A stretch of DNA of 64,000 bases from Desulfonatronovibrio magnus (GCF_000934755.1 NZ_JYNP01000005.1:62001-126000), one strand, 5' to 3'; shown: positions 17,301 to 24,955, counted from the first letter of the stretch. The notes: a model not told the origin generated them from the letters alone. Program-made: numbers and translations.

Positions 17301-17872
17301 CCATTCTGGCGGATATCAGGTTTGGGCGCATCAGTCAGGTCAGGGTTGAGCTTCAGTATCTGCCATCATATGCAGGCCTGAAGAGCCTGCAGGGAGATCG
17401 GCTCACATTGCTTGATTTTGATAGCAAGACCACTCTGGAAGAGTTTGTGCAGGAGCTTATCAGGAATATTTTCAGGCATGGTCAGACCAGGATAAGTGAA
17501 GATCAGATAGCTGACTACCGGACATATATTGAGATGACCTGGTCCATTACTGATCTTGAGGGCAATGTCAGGCAAAAGGGATTTTCCGGTGGAGAAACCC
17601 TTGGCATCAACCTGGCCATCTGCCTTGGCCTGCTCTTTCATTGGGGTGGGGAGGCAGGCCATGCCAGGCGAGGACTTTTGATTATGGCCTTAGATGAGGC
17701 TGAACGCTTAGATGAACAGGCAGTCAATACTGTCCGGGAGCTTCTGGACCGGGTGGAATGTCAGCTTCTGGTTGCTCTGCCCAGAACCATGCGTGTACCA
17801 AAAACCCTGTGCCATATGCTGACCCCTCTTGCTCAGGGCGTGACTCATATATCAGTTTATCATAAAGGATGA
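14288..17872 (+). CDS. jetC: MukB/MksB-like SMC ATPase, JetC of a Wadjet system
   Basis: A 1194-residue SMC-type protein. The N-terminal half-head has Walker A GNNAVGKTTILDAVQTIL (about residues 49-66) followed by the MukB-like VDEYHRLLFSQGLL. Coiled coil runs from about 260 to 500. A MukB-type hinge (about 515-650) contains GLGPYARGVVVQNLEEVAQL and DEPLWLGAQARARELSK. A second coil (650-1060) leads to the C-terminal half-head: signature FSGGETLGINLAICLGLLFH (about 1098) and Walker B LIMALDEAERLD (about 1131). It is shorter than MukB (about 1480) and near MksB/JetC length. It should extrude DNA loops with JetA/JetB and present circular DNA to the JetD nuclease. ATG codons at 14288, 14300 and 14306 are all possible starts; AGGA at 14296 favours the last. 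The stop is followed after nine bases by the sequence that now also begins jetD 7.5 kb away. Confidence 0.9.
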   Translation: MKHRMKMRPDIPEVFIPDDIIADGLILVGYQLFPAAYIALHPRMTVLSGNNAVGKTTILDAVQTILICHQQYINLNVATGQFDRSLSGQLSGRVGWAVLSIAGHAEIKAIGVRLHARATAEGLDLTPFTMTSMEPFPDLFLNKEKSQIVPDFQNLKKNVLKQDIQAQVNDFASVDEYHRLLFSQGLLPVTMDRQGKKKFATLWSQVTRPKLDRLGLFLKEMLCPDPSQGVKFSDVEKLMRDRRSISSQIKSIEIFRKTRLELEEQRKTLDSCRYKYLSTELGMLQARARLFHSKIEREKKREQETVEALKQIESRLENSWTEKKDINQERDKYLSRQTELSRQKRHFEEYQNLIREEKQLGLEMSKITDGLSAAEKFRQDTASQVLEIKEQHGTEQAAFMALQEKLKFLLADKEKYEAFVRKLEQSLEKTGRPIKTWQELNEAWLASEKEKNRLDSLPELKVRLEEIRRRVELREQAVELAEWFKRSYPETTPFFSGNRQDFISLIRQWEDIDFESGITKKGAELDKLLTLIDGLEKGRPGISDTVARHVDAGRLALVADKYEHLDLERASQVQAGLGPYARGVVVQNLEEVAQLDLGDEEFMLLSRDVDPDKLRLVQTSKGTVSGMGGLYWFTPDEPLWLGAQARARELSKLNARREILEEELESLNNERRQNAQRISKARELAGFWAGLEDKSCVDELTALDEEIKSLESQGWRIRDTYQYLNSLVRKRDLFDLHTAPKIYARAHKQAQEAQKSLEKLKGKMARLEKEQVRADSDLKRLQEQQKSKDRRLTEIQVTVQNLIREEPVEVLEGKIDFSQADALAGRIKAFDEQLRRIEESRDRSHQEKGRKNELLRLIQKELEGFEKELRVCQSTEEKRLTEWQDFYPDINPEYRQGNFTRDDSTLLKSQWLQAEKFLEKIINDVSAEHSLHLPHDVSSETKVDLILNNIIPQAVDLDRVEEQFQRLKAELKEIEARIRSYVQDIKRRVDQDISNLKRRLDKVNTILADIRFGRISQVRVELQYLPSYAGLKSLQGDRLTLLDFDSKTTLEEFVQELIRNIFRHGQTRISEDQIADYRTYIEMTWSITDLEGNVRQKGFSGGETLGINLAICLGLLFHWGGEAGHARRGLLIMALDEAERLDEQAVNTVRELLDRVECQLLVALPRTMRVPKTLCHMLTPLAQGVTHISVYHKG

Positions 17873-17881
17873 TTTCCGGTG

Positions 17882-17890
17882 ATGGATGAT
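17882..17890. other. Left 9-bp target-site duplication (ATGGATGAT)
   Basis: ATGGATGAT lies directly before the left end of E1 copy A. The identical nine bases lie directly after the right end of E1 copy D, at 25397-25405, where they are the first three codons of jetD. This is what insertion of the DNA in between would leave. Before insertion, jetD would have begun nine bases after the jetC stop codon. Confidence 0.8.
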
Positions 17891-18076
17891 GAAAGCATTA
17901 CGCGTTTTTTGAAAACCAGGATGGGGACAGTCCCGAAGCCAGGGACAGTCCCCCCTCCGGGCTGTAAGCCTCCGGGCAGGAAGCCGTGCCATGCCGTAGT
18001 TTATAGCTTTTTACACAAAGATAGCCTTAACACACCCTATTCATATTTTGTTTTCAAAAAAACTCGTAATGCTCCC
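17891..18076. repeat. E1 element, copy A
   Basis: Left end GAAAGCATTACGCGTTTT and right end AAACTCGTAATGCTCCC are inverted repeats. The interior has GGGGACAGTCCCGAAGCC, AGGGACAGTCCCC and GCCTCCGGGCAGGAAGCCG. It is nearly identical to copy C (24559-24740). The short open frame across it is the stub MDD of jetD run into the repeat. Confidence 0.85.
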
Positions 18077-18116
18077 ACCAGCATGTTGGTTTGAAATTTC
18101 CGCTAAGCGCCAATTG

Positions 18117-18360
18117 GATGCACATGCAAAAAGTCGGGAAATGAATAATTCAGGAATAAAACAGCTCCATAAACTCTTTGTTTTGACTGGCTCCTGACTC
18201 CTGCCTGCCCGGTTAAACAAATCCGAAGGATTTCCTGCAAAGCAGGGTTTAACAGGGCCTGCCCCGTGAAACAGCCCGCAGGGCTCCCTGTCGAAGACAG
18301 GGGTTTCACTGGGGACACCTGACTCCTGCGACTGTAAAAATGAGTTTTTGCAGTCGCATC
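18117..18360. repeat. E2 element, copy 2 (with extra internal segment)
   Basis: Ends GATGCACATGCAAAAAGTC and TTTTTGCAGTCGCATC are inverted. Flanks CAATTG and TAATTG share five of six bases. It is longer than copy 3 because of an inserted stretch with GCCTGCCCGGTTAAAC and a GGGTTTCACTGGGGAC part. Its right end is a hairpin directly after the 387-residue gene and could end that transcript. Confidence 0.75.
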
Positions 18361-19523
18361 TAATTGTGCTTCAGCCGTTCAGTCAATCTTCTAAACTCGT
18401 CGCGAATCTCCTTATTGTGAAATGTTTCTGCAGCTGGCACATGAAGATTTGATAATGTTTCAAATGTGTTCAATCCATCTCGGATAAGGGATGCAACATC
18501 AGAGCTTAGTCGTACAGTATTGTAAGTATTTACAGCTACCTGCATCTCCTGTGAACTTACTGATAGAGCTACCTTGACTTGATCCATATGATTGCTGACT
18601 ACTTGGTGATATAATTCAACAACTTGTTTTGTAAGCTCATTTGCTTTGATGTTATTTTCAAGAATTGCTTTATTGCCCCCTGCTCGGATTAATTGTCTTG
18701 CGTCTTTTATATTCTTGTCAGCTTCCCTTGAGAACTCTTTAAGGCTTGGCAACACCTCACTATTTACTTTTTCAATAAAAGTATTTTGCATTTGCACAAC
18801 CAATTTGTGAAGCATTACAAGCATGCCATAGTATCGCCTGGCATATGAAAGGCTCTCCCCGCTTTCCTGGGTTAAGTTGGCCAATTGAAGTGTAACAACT
18901 TCAATATTTGAAAAGACAATGCTCATTGACAAGACATCATCACCGATAACTGAAGAAAGCCAGAATTCAACCTGTTCGGGATTAAGTTCCACTCCCATAT
19001 CCGACAGTAATTCAGACATTTCAGTTTTGATGTTATCCATTTCCATTTCATGTTCTTGAATGTATTGCTGGTAGGCTTCAATTAAAATATCGTAATCACC
19101 GCGTGTTTTTGCCGTCCATTGACGCATGGTCTGGGTTGGAACATATCTTCTTAATGATGGTTCACCTGCTTGGGCTGACAATCTGCGCTCTCTCAAATCA
19201 GCAATACGATCTTGGTCCGCAATGACTGCATCTTCAAGCTTTTGATAATTCTGGCGGAGTTCAAGCAATCTCGGATTTTCAAGATAACCTATAGCTTTTT
19301 CAATATGGTCGTTAATGCGTTTTTCTACTCTTGACCTGTCAGTTCTAAACCAAGCACTTTCACGGACTTCATCCAATCGGTCAAACTCAACGGCAGCATC
19401 ACTAAGAGTGCTTATGACACTGGGCATATCAAATTTAAACTCTGTGTCACCGTAAACATATTCAGTGTTCAAGCTGAACAAAATTATAAACATCAGGAAG
19501 AATTTGAATCTTGGCAACCTCAT
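18360..19523 (-). CDS. Secreted coiled-coil protein of unknown function
   Basis: A 387-residue protein with a signal peptide (MRLPRFKFFLMFIILFSLNTEYVYG, residues 1-25, cleavage near YG-DTEF). The remainder is almost all charged, helical and heptad-like (for example LRQNYQKLEDAVIADQDRIADLRERR, quoted here as two parts about 88-113). This suggests a long coiled coil in the periplasm. It has no cysteine pairs or recognisable enzyme motif. The nearest idea from composition is a chemotaxis-receptor-like or phage-shock-like rod, but I do not recognise a family. It is isolated inside the jetC/jetD insertion. Its TAG stop codon is completed by the first base of repeat E2, which abuts it, so the original C-terminus may have been longer. 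Confidence 0.7.
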   Translation of the reverse strand: MRLPRFKFFLMFIILFSLNTEYVYGDTEFKFDMPSVISTLSDAAVEFDRLDEVRESAWFRTDRSRVEKRINDHIEKAIGYLENPRLLELRQNYQKLEDAVIADQDRIADLRERRLSAQAGEPSLRRYVPTQTMRQWTAKTRGDYDILIEAYQQYIQEHEMEMDNIKTEMSELLSDMGVELNPEQVEFWLSSVIGDDVLSMSIVFSNIEVVTLQLANLTQESGESLSYARRYYGMLVMLHKLVVQMQNTFIEKVNSEVLPSLKEFSREADKNIKDARQLIRAGGNKAILENNIKANELTKQVVELYHQVVSNHMDQVKVALSVSSQEMQVAVNTYNTVRLSSDVASLIRDGLNTFETLSNLHVPAAETFHNKEIRDEFRRLTERLKHN

Positions 19524-19899
19524 ATTCGGTATCCCCTGGAAGCAGTTGAAAAAGTCATCATTTATAGTCCATCTGTTACTTCAGATAAAGAAAATTAAAT
19601 ATTGAAATATGCAATAAGTAAACGGCTTTTTTGTTTTTATCTTTTCACTTACCCCATTACTTACCCCTATTTTTTCCAACAGCCAAAAAGCAATATTTTT
19701 TTGCTGCCCACAGATTATTGACTTTTCGCCAAAGGCCGGATAGGAAAATAAAAATATCATATATTTTGAAGACTGGCAAATCAAGGCTTGACAATTTAGG
19801 CATTTTTGGACTTCTATCAGAACATGACTATATTCAATAAGTACGCAGCAAAAACAACTCAAGGGCCTGCTGGCCCATAAATATGGCTGAGATCAAGAA
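19524..19899. other. Gene-free A+T-rich stretch
   Basis: No gene is supported here. TTGACA at 19788 could be a -35 box for the DUF4160 gene, but there is no convincing -10 box at normal spacing. Confidence 0.4.
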
Positions 19900-20169
19900 A
19901 TGCCTGTTTTATCAATATTTTTCGGCATCATTATAAGGATGAGACATGATGACCATCCCCCTCCACACATACACGCTGCTTATCAGGGATTTGAGGCCTT
20001 GATTGAAATCAAAACAGGCACCATAACCGATGGATACCTTCCGAATAAAGCAGCAAAAATTGTTAAAGAATGGTGTCTTGTACATCAGGCTGAACTGCTT
20101 GAAAACTGGGAAAGGGCACAGCGTTTTGAACCCTTGGAACGTATACAGGGAGCTGACTTCGATGATTAA
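19900..20169 (+). CDS. DUF4160 protein
   Basis: An 89-residue protein with the DUF4160 hallmark RMRHDDHPPPHIHAAYQG (about 13-30) and EIKTGTITDGYLPNKAAKIVKEW (about 37-59, given for position). The family is usually coded next to a DUF2442 partner, as here, and such pairs are often listed as candidate toxin-antitoxin modules; biochemical function is not known to me. The stop overlaps the ATG of the next gene by eight bases, so they form one operon. The pair is cargo of the insertion between jetC and jetD, where an addiction-like module would help keep the DNA in place. Confidence 0.85.
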   Translation: MPVLSIFFGIIIRMRHDDHPPPHIHAAYQGFEALIEIKTGTITDGYLPNKAAKIVKEWCLVHQAELLENWERAQRFEPLERIQGADFDD

Positions 20170-20410
20170 AATTACTCAGGCCAAATATCTTGGCGACTAC
20201 CAGGTTGAGTTGTCATTTTCTGATGGAATGACCGGAATTTTTGACGGAGAATCTCTTTTAAAAAGAAGCGGTCCTTTACTGAAACCATTAAATGATGAGC
20301 TCTTTTTTCAACGTTTTTTTGTAGACTTTGGAGCTTTGAGCTGGCCTCATGGGCTGGAATTGTCGCCAGCCAAACTCTATCAGAGCTGCAATCTGCACAA
20401 GGCCGCTTAG
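20162..20410 (+). CDS. DUF2442 protein
   Basis: An 82-residue protein, MIKITQAKYLGDYQVELSF and then GIFDGESLL, ending with SWPHGLELSPAKLY (about 61-74), the typical DUF2442 layout. The frame is open further upstream, but the ATG at 20162 overlaps the end of the DUF4160 gene and fits the family start. DUF2442 proteins are small, possibly DNA-binding, partners of DUF4160. The assignment as antitoxin-like is inference from this pairing. Confidence 0.85.
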   Translation: MIKITQAKYLGDYQVELSFSDGMTGIFDGESLLKRSGPLLKPLNDELFFQRFFVDFGALSWPHGLELSPAKLYQSCNLHKAA

Positions 20411-20442
20411 TACCATTCTACCTTATACAAAGCCTGAACCAT

Positions 20443-20580
20443 TTAAGCCAGAGGCAACGTAAAGCTGACTGCAGTTCCCTGGCCTGGCTCACTTTCAATC
20501 CAGATCTTTCCGCCATACTGTTCAATGAACTGTTTGCACAGAATCAAACCCAGCCCGGTGACCAGGAAAAATTTCTGGAA
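20443..20580 (-). pseudogene. Histidine-kinase C-terminal fragment
   Basis: The minus strand encodes TGLGLILCKQFIEQYGGK followed by IWIESEPGQGTAVSFTLPLA and a stop. This is the G2-box end of a HATPase_c domain. Everything upstream is lost. It meets, back to back, a response-regulator fragment on the plus strand. Confidence 0.75.
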
Positions 20581-20676
20581 CCCGGAATGGATGATTATAT
20601 AGGAAAACCTGTTAATCTGGAGGACTTTCATAGGGTATTCAGCAAGTTCGTTGGAGAGGAGAAAATACAGGCCTGA
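20579..20676 (+). pseudogene. Response-regulator receiver C-terminal fragment
   Basis: The plus strand reads GMDDYIGKPVNLEDFHRVF then a stop, the conserved lysine (KP) end of a receiver domain. Together with the opposite-strand kinase end it looks like a rearranged piece of a hybrid kinase. The following 20677-20810 contains a short minus-strand open stretch (MTEVVSTRIDRSKLLLSVF, from 20782) that I cannot assign. Confidence 0.7.
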
Positions 20677-20816
20677 TTTTCGACAATCCGGCTATGGACA
20701 TGGCATAGTCCAGTTCAATTGTTTTGAAGACTGACAAAAGAAGTTTGGATCGGTCAATTCGTGTGCTAACTACTTCGGTCATATCATTTGCTCCTGACAT
20801 TTGCATACCGAATATG

Positions 20817-20850
20817 TTGACAAAATATATCTAAGGAGTATATTTTATAT
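20817..20850 (+). promoter_or_regulatory. Promoter and likely operator of brnT-brnA
   Basis: TTGACA (20817-20822), a 16-base spacer and TATATT (20839-20844) form a good sigma-70 promoter. AAAATATAT and GTATATTTT make an inverted repeat across the spacer and -10 box, a likely site for autorepression by the antitoxin. The ATG is only 10 bases beyond the -10 box, so the transcript may be leaderless. Confidence 0.6.
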
Positions 20851-20853
20851 ACC

Positions 20854-21114
20854 ATGAGCTTTGAATATGACCCCAAAAAATCAGATATCAACAAAGATAA
20901 GCATGGAATTAATTTTGTTGAAGCTCAAGAGCTTTGGAATGATCCTGATTTATTTGAAATCCCAGCTAAAACAACAGATGAACCGAGATCCTTGATCATC
21001 GGCAAAATTGGCGAAAAACACTGGGCCGGGATTATCACCTATCGACTTAATAATATACGATTGATCTCAGTAAGGCGTGCTAGAAATGAGGAGGTGGAGC
21101 TTTATGAAAGCTAA
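20854..21114 (+). CDS. brnT: BrnT-family ribonuclease toxin
   Basis: An 86-residue protein with the BrnT layout: FEYDPKKSDINKDKHGINF, EAQELWNDPD, a central RSLIIGKIGEKHWAGIITYR and the end LISVRRARNEEVELYE. Known BrnT toxins are RelE-fold ribonucleases that stop translation and are bound by BrnA. The catalytic-type residues (histidine in KHGI, the arginine pair in RRAR) are present, so it is probably active. The downstream antitoxin gene begins before this gene ends. It is cargo of the jetC/jetD insertion. Confidence 0.88.
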   Translation: MSFEYDPKKSDINKDKHGINFVEAQELWNDPDLFEIPAKTTDEPRSLIIGKIGEKHWAGIITYRLNNIRLISVRRARNEEVELYES

Positions 21115-21334
21115 AGACTTAGAGAAAACATTTGACGAAGGGAAAAGCATTTTAAATCAGTTTGACCTCTCTAAAGCCAGACGTCCTAATCAAGAGCAAA
21201 AAAGAGTTAATGTCGATTTCCCTCTATGGATGATTCAGTCATTAGATAAAGAAGCTAAACGACTTGGTGTCCCCCGGCAATCGATTATTAAGGTGTGGCT
21301 AGCAGAGAGATTACATAAATCAGCCGCTTTATAG
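21104..21334 (+). CDS. brnA: BrnA-like antitoxin (ribbon-helix-helix)
   Basis: A 76-residue protein. Residues 1-35 would contact the toxin, and the end forms a ribbon-helix-helix DNA-binding part: KRVNVDFPLWMIQSLDKEAK, then LGVPRQSIIKVWLAERL. I chose the ATG at 21104, which overlaps the brnT stop and has GAGGTGGAG before it, over an earlier in-frame ATG at 21077. The promoter for both genes lies before brnT and carries an inverted repeat this protein could bind. Confidence 0.85.
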   Translation: MKAKDLEKTFDEGKSILNQFDLSKARRPNQEQKRVNVDFPLWMIQSLDKEAKRLGVPRQSIIKVWLAERLHKSAAL

Positions 21335-21475
21335 TTACCTATGTGCCCGACCGTGCATACTAGAACATTTGCGTGCGCCAGACCGGAAAGGCTGGGCCAC
21401 CACAGCAATGGTCCGGTCTGGGGCTCCTCTTATCCACAGTTATCCTCGTTTTAAGCCTGCCTTCCAGGTTGGTAA

Positions 21476-21657
21476 GGGAGCATTACGCGTTTCTGACAAC
21501 CAGAAAGGGGACAGTCCCGAAGCCAGGGACAGTCCCCCTCCGGGCTGTAAGCCTCCGGGCAGGAAGCCGTGCCAAGCCATGATAAACCGCTTTTAACCCC
21601 AAAAAAGCTGTGACATACTCATCATTTTTTCAGTTGTCAGAAACGCGTAATGCTCCC
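21476..21657. repeat. E1 element, copy B
   Basis: GGGAGCATTACGCGTTTCTG and CAGAAACGCGTAATGCTCCC are perfect inverted ends. The interior carries GGGGACAGTCCCGAAGCC, GGGACAGTCCCCC and the GCCTCCGGGCAGGAAGCCG segment. No target duplication is visible. The next 300 bases to 21956 hold no gene. Confidence 0.9.
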
Positions 21658-21956
21658 CATTTTACAGTTAAGTCACTGAACAGTAACGGCATATTGGTAT
21701 TTTGAACATCCCTAAGACTAAACCATTATGCTCCACTTAAAATTTTCATTTGCGGTTGATATTTGCACGCCCAATCATTATAAAAGCGAAAATCGCCAAA
21801 AATGAACAACATGCATGAGCTTCGAAAATGACATCTTTGCTGAGCAAATCAATGGCATGAAAGGCATGATTCTAATGAAATGCAAACTCAAAGCTTAACA
21901 CTGCTACTCAGCGCAAAAAAAACTGTGGAGCAACTAAACCCAAGAAAGGAGCAGAC

Positions 21957-22343
21957 ATGAGCGACAGGTTTACGACTCACGGAGCTTTCAGCTGGTGCGA
22001 ACTGCTGACCACCAATGTCGAAGGTGCGAAAGAATTTTACAGCGATTTGCTGGGCTGGACATTGGAAGACATGACCACCGGGGGAATGAAATACACTGTG
22101 GTCAAAGCCGGAGATGAGGAAATTGCCGGGATTATGGACATGCCTCCGCAGGTGCCCGAGGGAACGCCGCCGCACTGGGGCACATACATCACCGTAAAAG
22201 ATGTGGACGCCGTGGCGCAAAATGCCGGACAGCTTGGCGGGACCATACTGGTCCCACCCACAGACATCCCTGGCGTCGGACGTTTCAGCGTCCTGCAGGA
22301 TCCGCAAGGGGCGTTTTTCAGCGTCATCACATACAAGACATAA
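21957..22343 (+). CDS. VOC-superfamily protein (glyoxalase/bleomycin-resistance fold)
   Basis: A 128-residue protein, one VOC unit of two beta-alpha-beta-beta-beta modules. It begins with GAFSWCELLTTNVEGAKEFY (about 9-28), then LLGWTLEDM, PHWGTYITVKDVD and ends DPQGAFFSVI. This matches the CFP30B-like group rather than glyoxalase I. The metal ligands normal for enzymes of the fold are only partly evident, so the substrate is unknown. AAAGGAG is seven bases before the ATG. It stands alone within the insertion. Confidence 0.85.
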   Translation: MSDRFTTHGAFSWCELLTTNVEGAKEFYSDLLGWTLEDMTTGGMKYTVVKAGDEEIAGIMDMPPQVPEGTPPHWGTYITVKDVDAVAQNAGQLGGTILVPPTDIPGVGRFSVLQDPQGAFFSVITYKT

Positions 22344-22839
22344 TCAAAGCCGCAGGCAACAGGAAGAGACTGCCTGGCTTCCGGTGTATCTGGAAAAGCC
22401 GCTGTCGGTTCACCCTGAGAAGTATACGGCCTGCATCAACTTGTGCTTCACGACCCGAGTGGTCTGTCATAAACTGTAATGGCATCAAAAGGTGCGAGCA
22501 CCTCGAAGAGGATTTAACTGGGTTCTTAGTCCTGCAAGAAATATATCTTTCTTGAATTTCATGTATATCTGTGTCAACCTGCCTGCCTTGTGCAACAGAC
22601 GAGGTCCCTCTGCGAAGCTGTTTTCACTGGGTGTGATCTGCCTGCCCCGTTGCATTTCTCTCATTTAACCGGGGTAAATCTTCGAACGGGCGGTTAAGGT
22701 TTCTTTTTTTTGGGTTGCTGGAGTAGCCCGCGTTAGAATACCGATAACCCTTAGTGCCCACAAAAAGGCCTGTGGAGGTTAACTTGAAGCTCATTGCATC
22801 ACTATGGTGGTATATCAGTATTTTTCTAATCCCTTACCT
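22344..22839. other. Gene-free stretch
   Basis: No supported gene. A few short open frames here have no family signature. Confidence 0.4.
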
Positions 22840-22965
22840 GATGCACATGCAAAAAGTCGGGAAATGAATAATTCAGGAATAAATCAGCTCCATAAACTCT
22901 TTGTTTTTACTGGCTCCTGACACCTGACTCCTGCGACTGTAAAAATGAGTTTTTGCAGTCGCATC
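22840..22965. repeat. E2 element, copy 3 (cleanest, 126 bp)
   Basis: Ends GATGCACATGCAAAAAGTC and TTTTTGCAGTCGCATC are inverted repeats. The element is flanked on both sides by TTACCT, a perfect 6-bp target duplication (22834-22839 and 22966-22971). Confidence 0.85.
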
Positions 22966-23037
22966 TTACCTGTTACTTTCTGTACTTTGGTAATGTCCTT
23001 GTCCCCTTTATAACTGACCCCAGTTGAGGAAACTTAA

Positions 23038-23859
23038 GTGAAAGACATTCTGCAAGACGTATCTTCTTCTTCGTTAGTGACCGCTATTGAAAGCAATCTG
23101 TTTGCATTTTTGCCATTGTTCGAGCTCTGCCCTCAAGCTGAAATCCATGATGATCCACAGCTGCTGTGGTCTCTTACTGATATTCCTTTTCCGCTGTTCA
23201 ACAGCATCATGCGCGCAAGAATAGCTCCAGATGATGTAAATGCCGCTATCGAAGCAGCCATGACCCGTGGCAGGGAAAAAAATGTACCCATACTGTGGTG
23301 GACCGGACCGACCACTAAACCATCTGACTTAGGGATGTATCTAAATATGCATGGCTTTACCCGTGAAGATGATGCACCCGGGATGGCGCTGAACTTGCGA
23401 TCCCTTAACACAGACTTTCCTGTACCTGACGGTTTAACTTTTGAGAAAGTCAAGGATGCCGAAAGACTTAAGCAGTGGCATTACCCTTTTGCATCGGGAT
23501 TCGGCATGCCAGATTTTGCGGTGAATGCTCTGATAGATTTATTCGAGCAGATCAGCTTTGTTAATCAGCTGCCCTTGCTCCACTACACGGGCTGGCTGGA
23601 AGGAAAGCCAGTGGCAGCGGGATCGGTTTATCTGGCAGCAGGCGTGGCCGGCATTTATAATGTAGTCACCGTTCCAGAGGCTCGACGCAAAGGTATAGGC
23701 ACACTTATCACTCTGGCACTTTTACGAGAGGCTCAGATGGCGGGTTACCGGATCAGCATCCTGCATACCTCCAAAATGGGGCTTAGTGTCTATCGTCAAC
23801 TTGGATTTCAGGAGTATTGCTCTATTGGTCAGTATCTCTGGTCACCTGAACAAGCCTGA
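23038..23859 (+). CDS. GNAT-family N-acetyltransferase
   Basis: A 273-residue protein whose C-terminal half is a GNAT domain. GIYNVVTVPEARRKGIGTLI (about 201-220) holds the acetyl-CoA pyrophosphate loop (RRKGIG), followed by LLREAQMAGYRISILHTSKMG and the end YRQLGFQEYCSIGQYLW. The N-terminal half (WTGPTTKPSDLGMYLNMHGF) looks like a second, degenerate GNAT half, as in other two-domain members. It begins with GTG, with TGAGGAA eight bases before it. The acetyl acceptor is unknown. Confidence 0.85.
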   Translation: MKDILQDVSSSSLVTAIESNLFAFLPLFELCPQAEIHDDPQLLWSLTDIPFPLFNSIMRARIAPDDVNAAIEAAMTRGREKNVPILWWTGPTTKPSDLGMYLNMHGFTREDDAPGMALNLRSLNTDFPVPDGLTFEKVKDAERLKQWHYPFASGFGMPDFAVNALIDLFEQISFVNQLPLLHYTGWLEGKPVAAGSVYLAAGVAGIYNVVTVPEARRKGIGTLITLALLREAQMAGYRISILHTSKMGLSVYRQLGFQEYCSIGQYLWSPEQA

Positions 23860-23908
23860 TCACACAAAAAGGGCTTGCAGATCTTCAGGTTTCTTGATGA
23901 AGGAAAGC

Positions 23909-24395
23909 TTAGGTGAGTGCCGGACTGTCCCAGGTTTCGGCAAAGTACCTCTTCACACTTAGGGTTGCGGGCAAAGCCCGCCTTAATACTGTCTTGTAAT
24001 CAATAACCGCCATTACCCGGCCGTAGGCCAGGGTCGCCAGAATGTCCGCAAAATCGTCCACTTCGGCCAGATCATGGCTGACCATGACCTTAGGCACTCT
24101 TTCCTTCAAAACGTCCATCGCTTTTGTGATTCTGGGCATTTTGCGCTTTTTCATCGAGCCAGCCAAACCGATCAGCTGGCCATATGTCAAAATCCTTGAC
24201 GTAAGGCTTGATATCCAGGACCGGAGTTCCGTCAAGAATATCAACGTTTTCCAGAAACACCTCCCTGCCTTTAATTCCTGTCAGCTTGACTATGGACAGT
24301 CCAATAGAATTGGGACGTTTTGGAGAACGAGTCGCGAAAACCCCGCGTCGTTCAGTGTCCAAAAACCCATTCAAATATATTTTTCCAAAAATCAC
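23909..24395 (-). pseudogene. Broken TsaA/TrmO-type tRNA methyltransferase gene
   Basis: From 24395 the minus strand encodes GVFATRSPKRPNSIGLSIVKL and then DGTPVLDIKPYVKDFD. These are hallmarks of TsaA/TrmO proteins, which methylate t6A37 of tRNA. The usual N-terminal 60 residues are missing. Around 24120-24150 the frame changes, and the second part continues KMPRITKAMDVLKERVPKV to TLSVKRYFAETWD. That extension is found beyond the TsaA domain and I do not recognise it separately. With a lost N-terminus and a frameshift, this is a pseudogene. Confidence 0.7.
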
Positions 24396-24558
24396 ATGAC
24401 TTTCTTAGGCTGTCTTGCAAAGGGTCAGCCGGTATTTCTTGTCAGCGGAAATGGAAGTTGGCAGTGGCGAAACTTTTTCTAATCCGTTTCTTGTTCAATA
24501 AAAAATTAGTGCCGGGGTGCCTGTTTCCACAAGCATGAAATCAAGGATAATTATTAAC

Positions 24559-24740
24559 GGGAGCATTACGAGTTTTTTGAAAATGGATGGGGACAGTCTC
24601 GAAGCCAGGGAAAGTCCCCCTCCGGGCTGTAAGCCTCCGGGCAAGAAGCCGTGCCATGCCGTAGTTTATAGCTTTTTACACAAAGATAGCCTTAACACAC
24701 CCTATTCATATTTTGTTTTCAAAAAACTCGTAATGCTCCC
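24559..24740. repeat. E1 element, copy C
   Basis: Ends GGGAGCATTACGAGTTTT and AAAACTCGTAATGCTCCC are perfect inverted repeats. The interior is almost the same as copy A. The following 24741-24955 contains an open stretch without a start (EAEQEADLMFQVVRRLGWTG) that looks like a protein fragment I cannot place. Confidence 0.9.
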
Positions 24741-24955
24741 GTCTGGAAGCGGAGCAGGAGGCTGATCTGATGTTTCAGGTTGTGCGACGCTTAGGCTGGA
24801 CTGGAAGCCGCGCTATCCTTAAAAGCGCTGAAAAGATACAAATAATCAAAGATTTCAAAGGTCCATTGACAAACCAAAAATGCTGTGTGAACTTGGATGT
24901 TAGCCAAGCGACGTGCAGCTTGTTTGTCCTGTACTAATCACTGACTTTTGTTATC

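Noticed and set aside
24517-24765. Open frames with PPGCKPPG-type peptide (also at 17879 and 21369)
   Set aside because: All three are translations of the same E1 interior and have no independent start signals.
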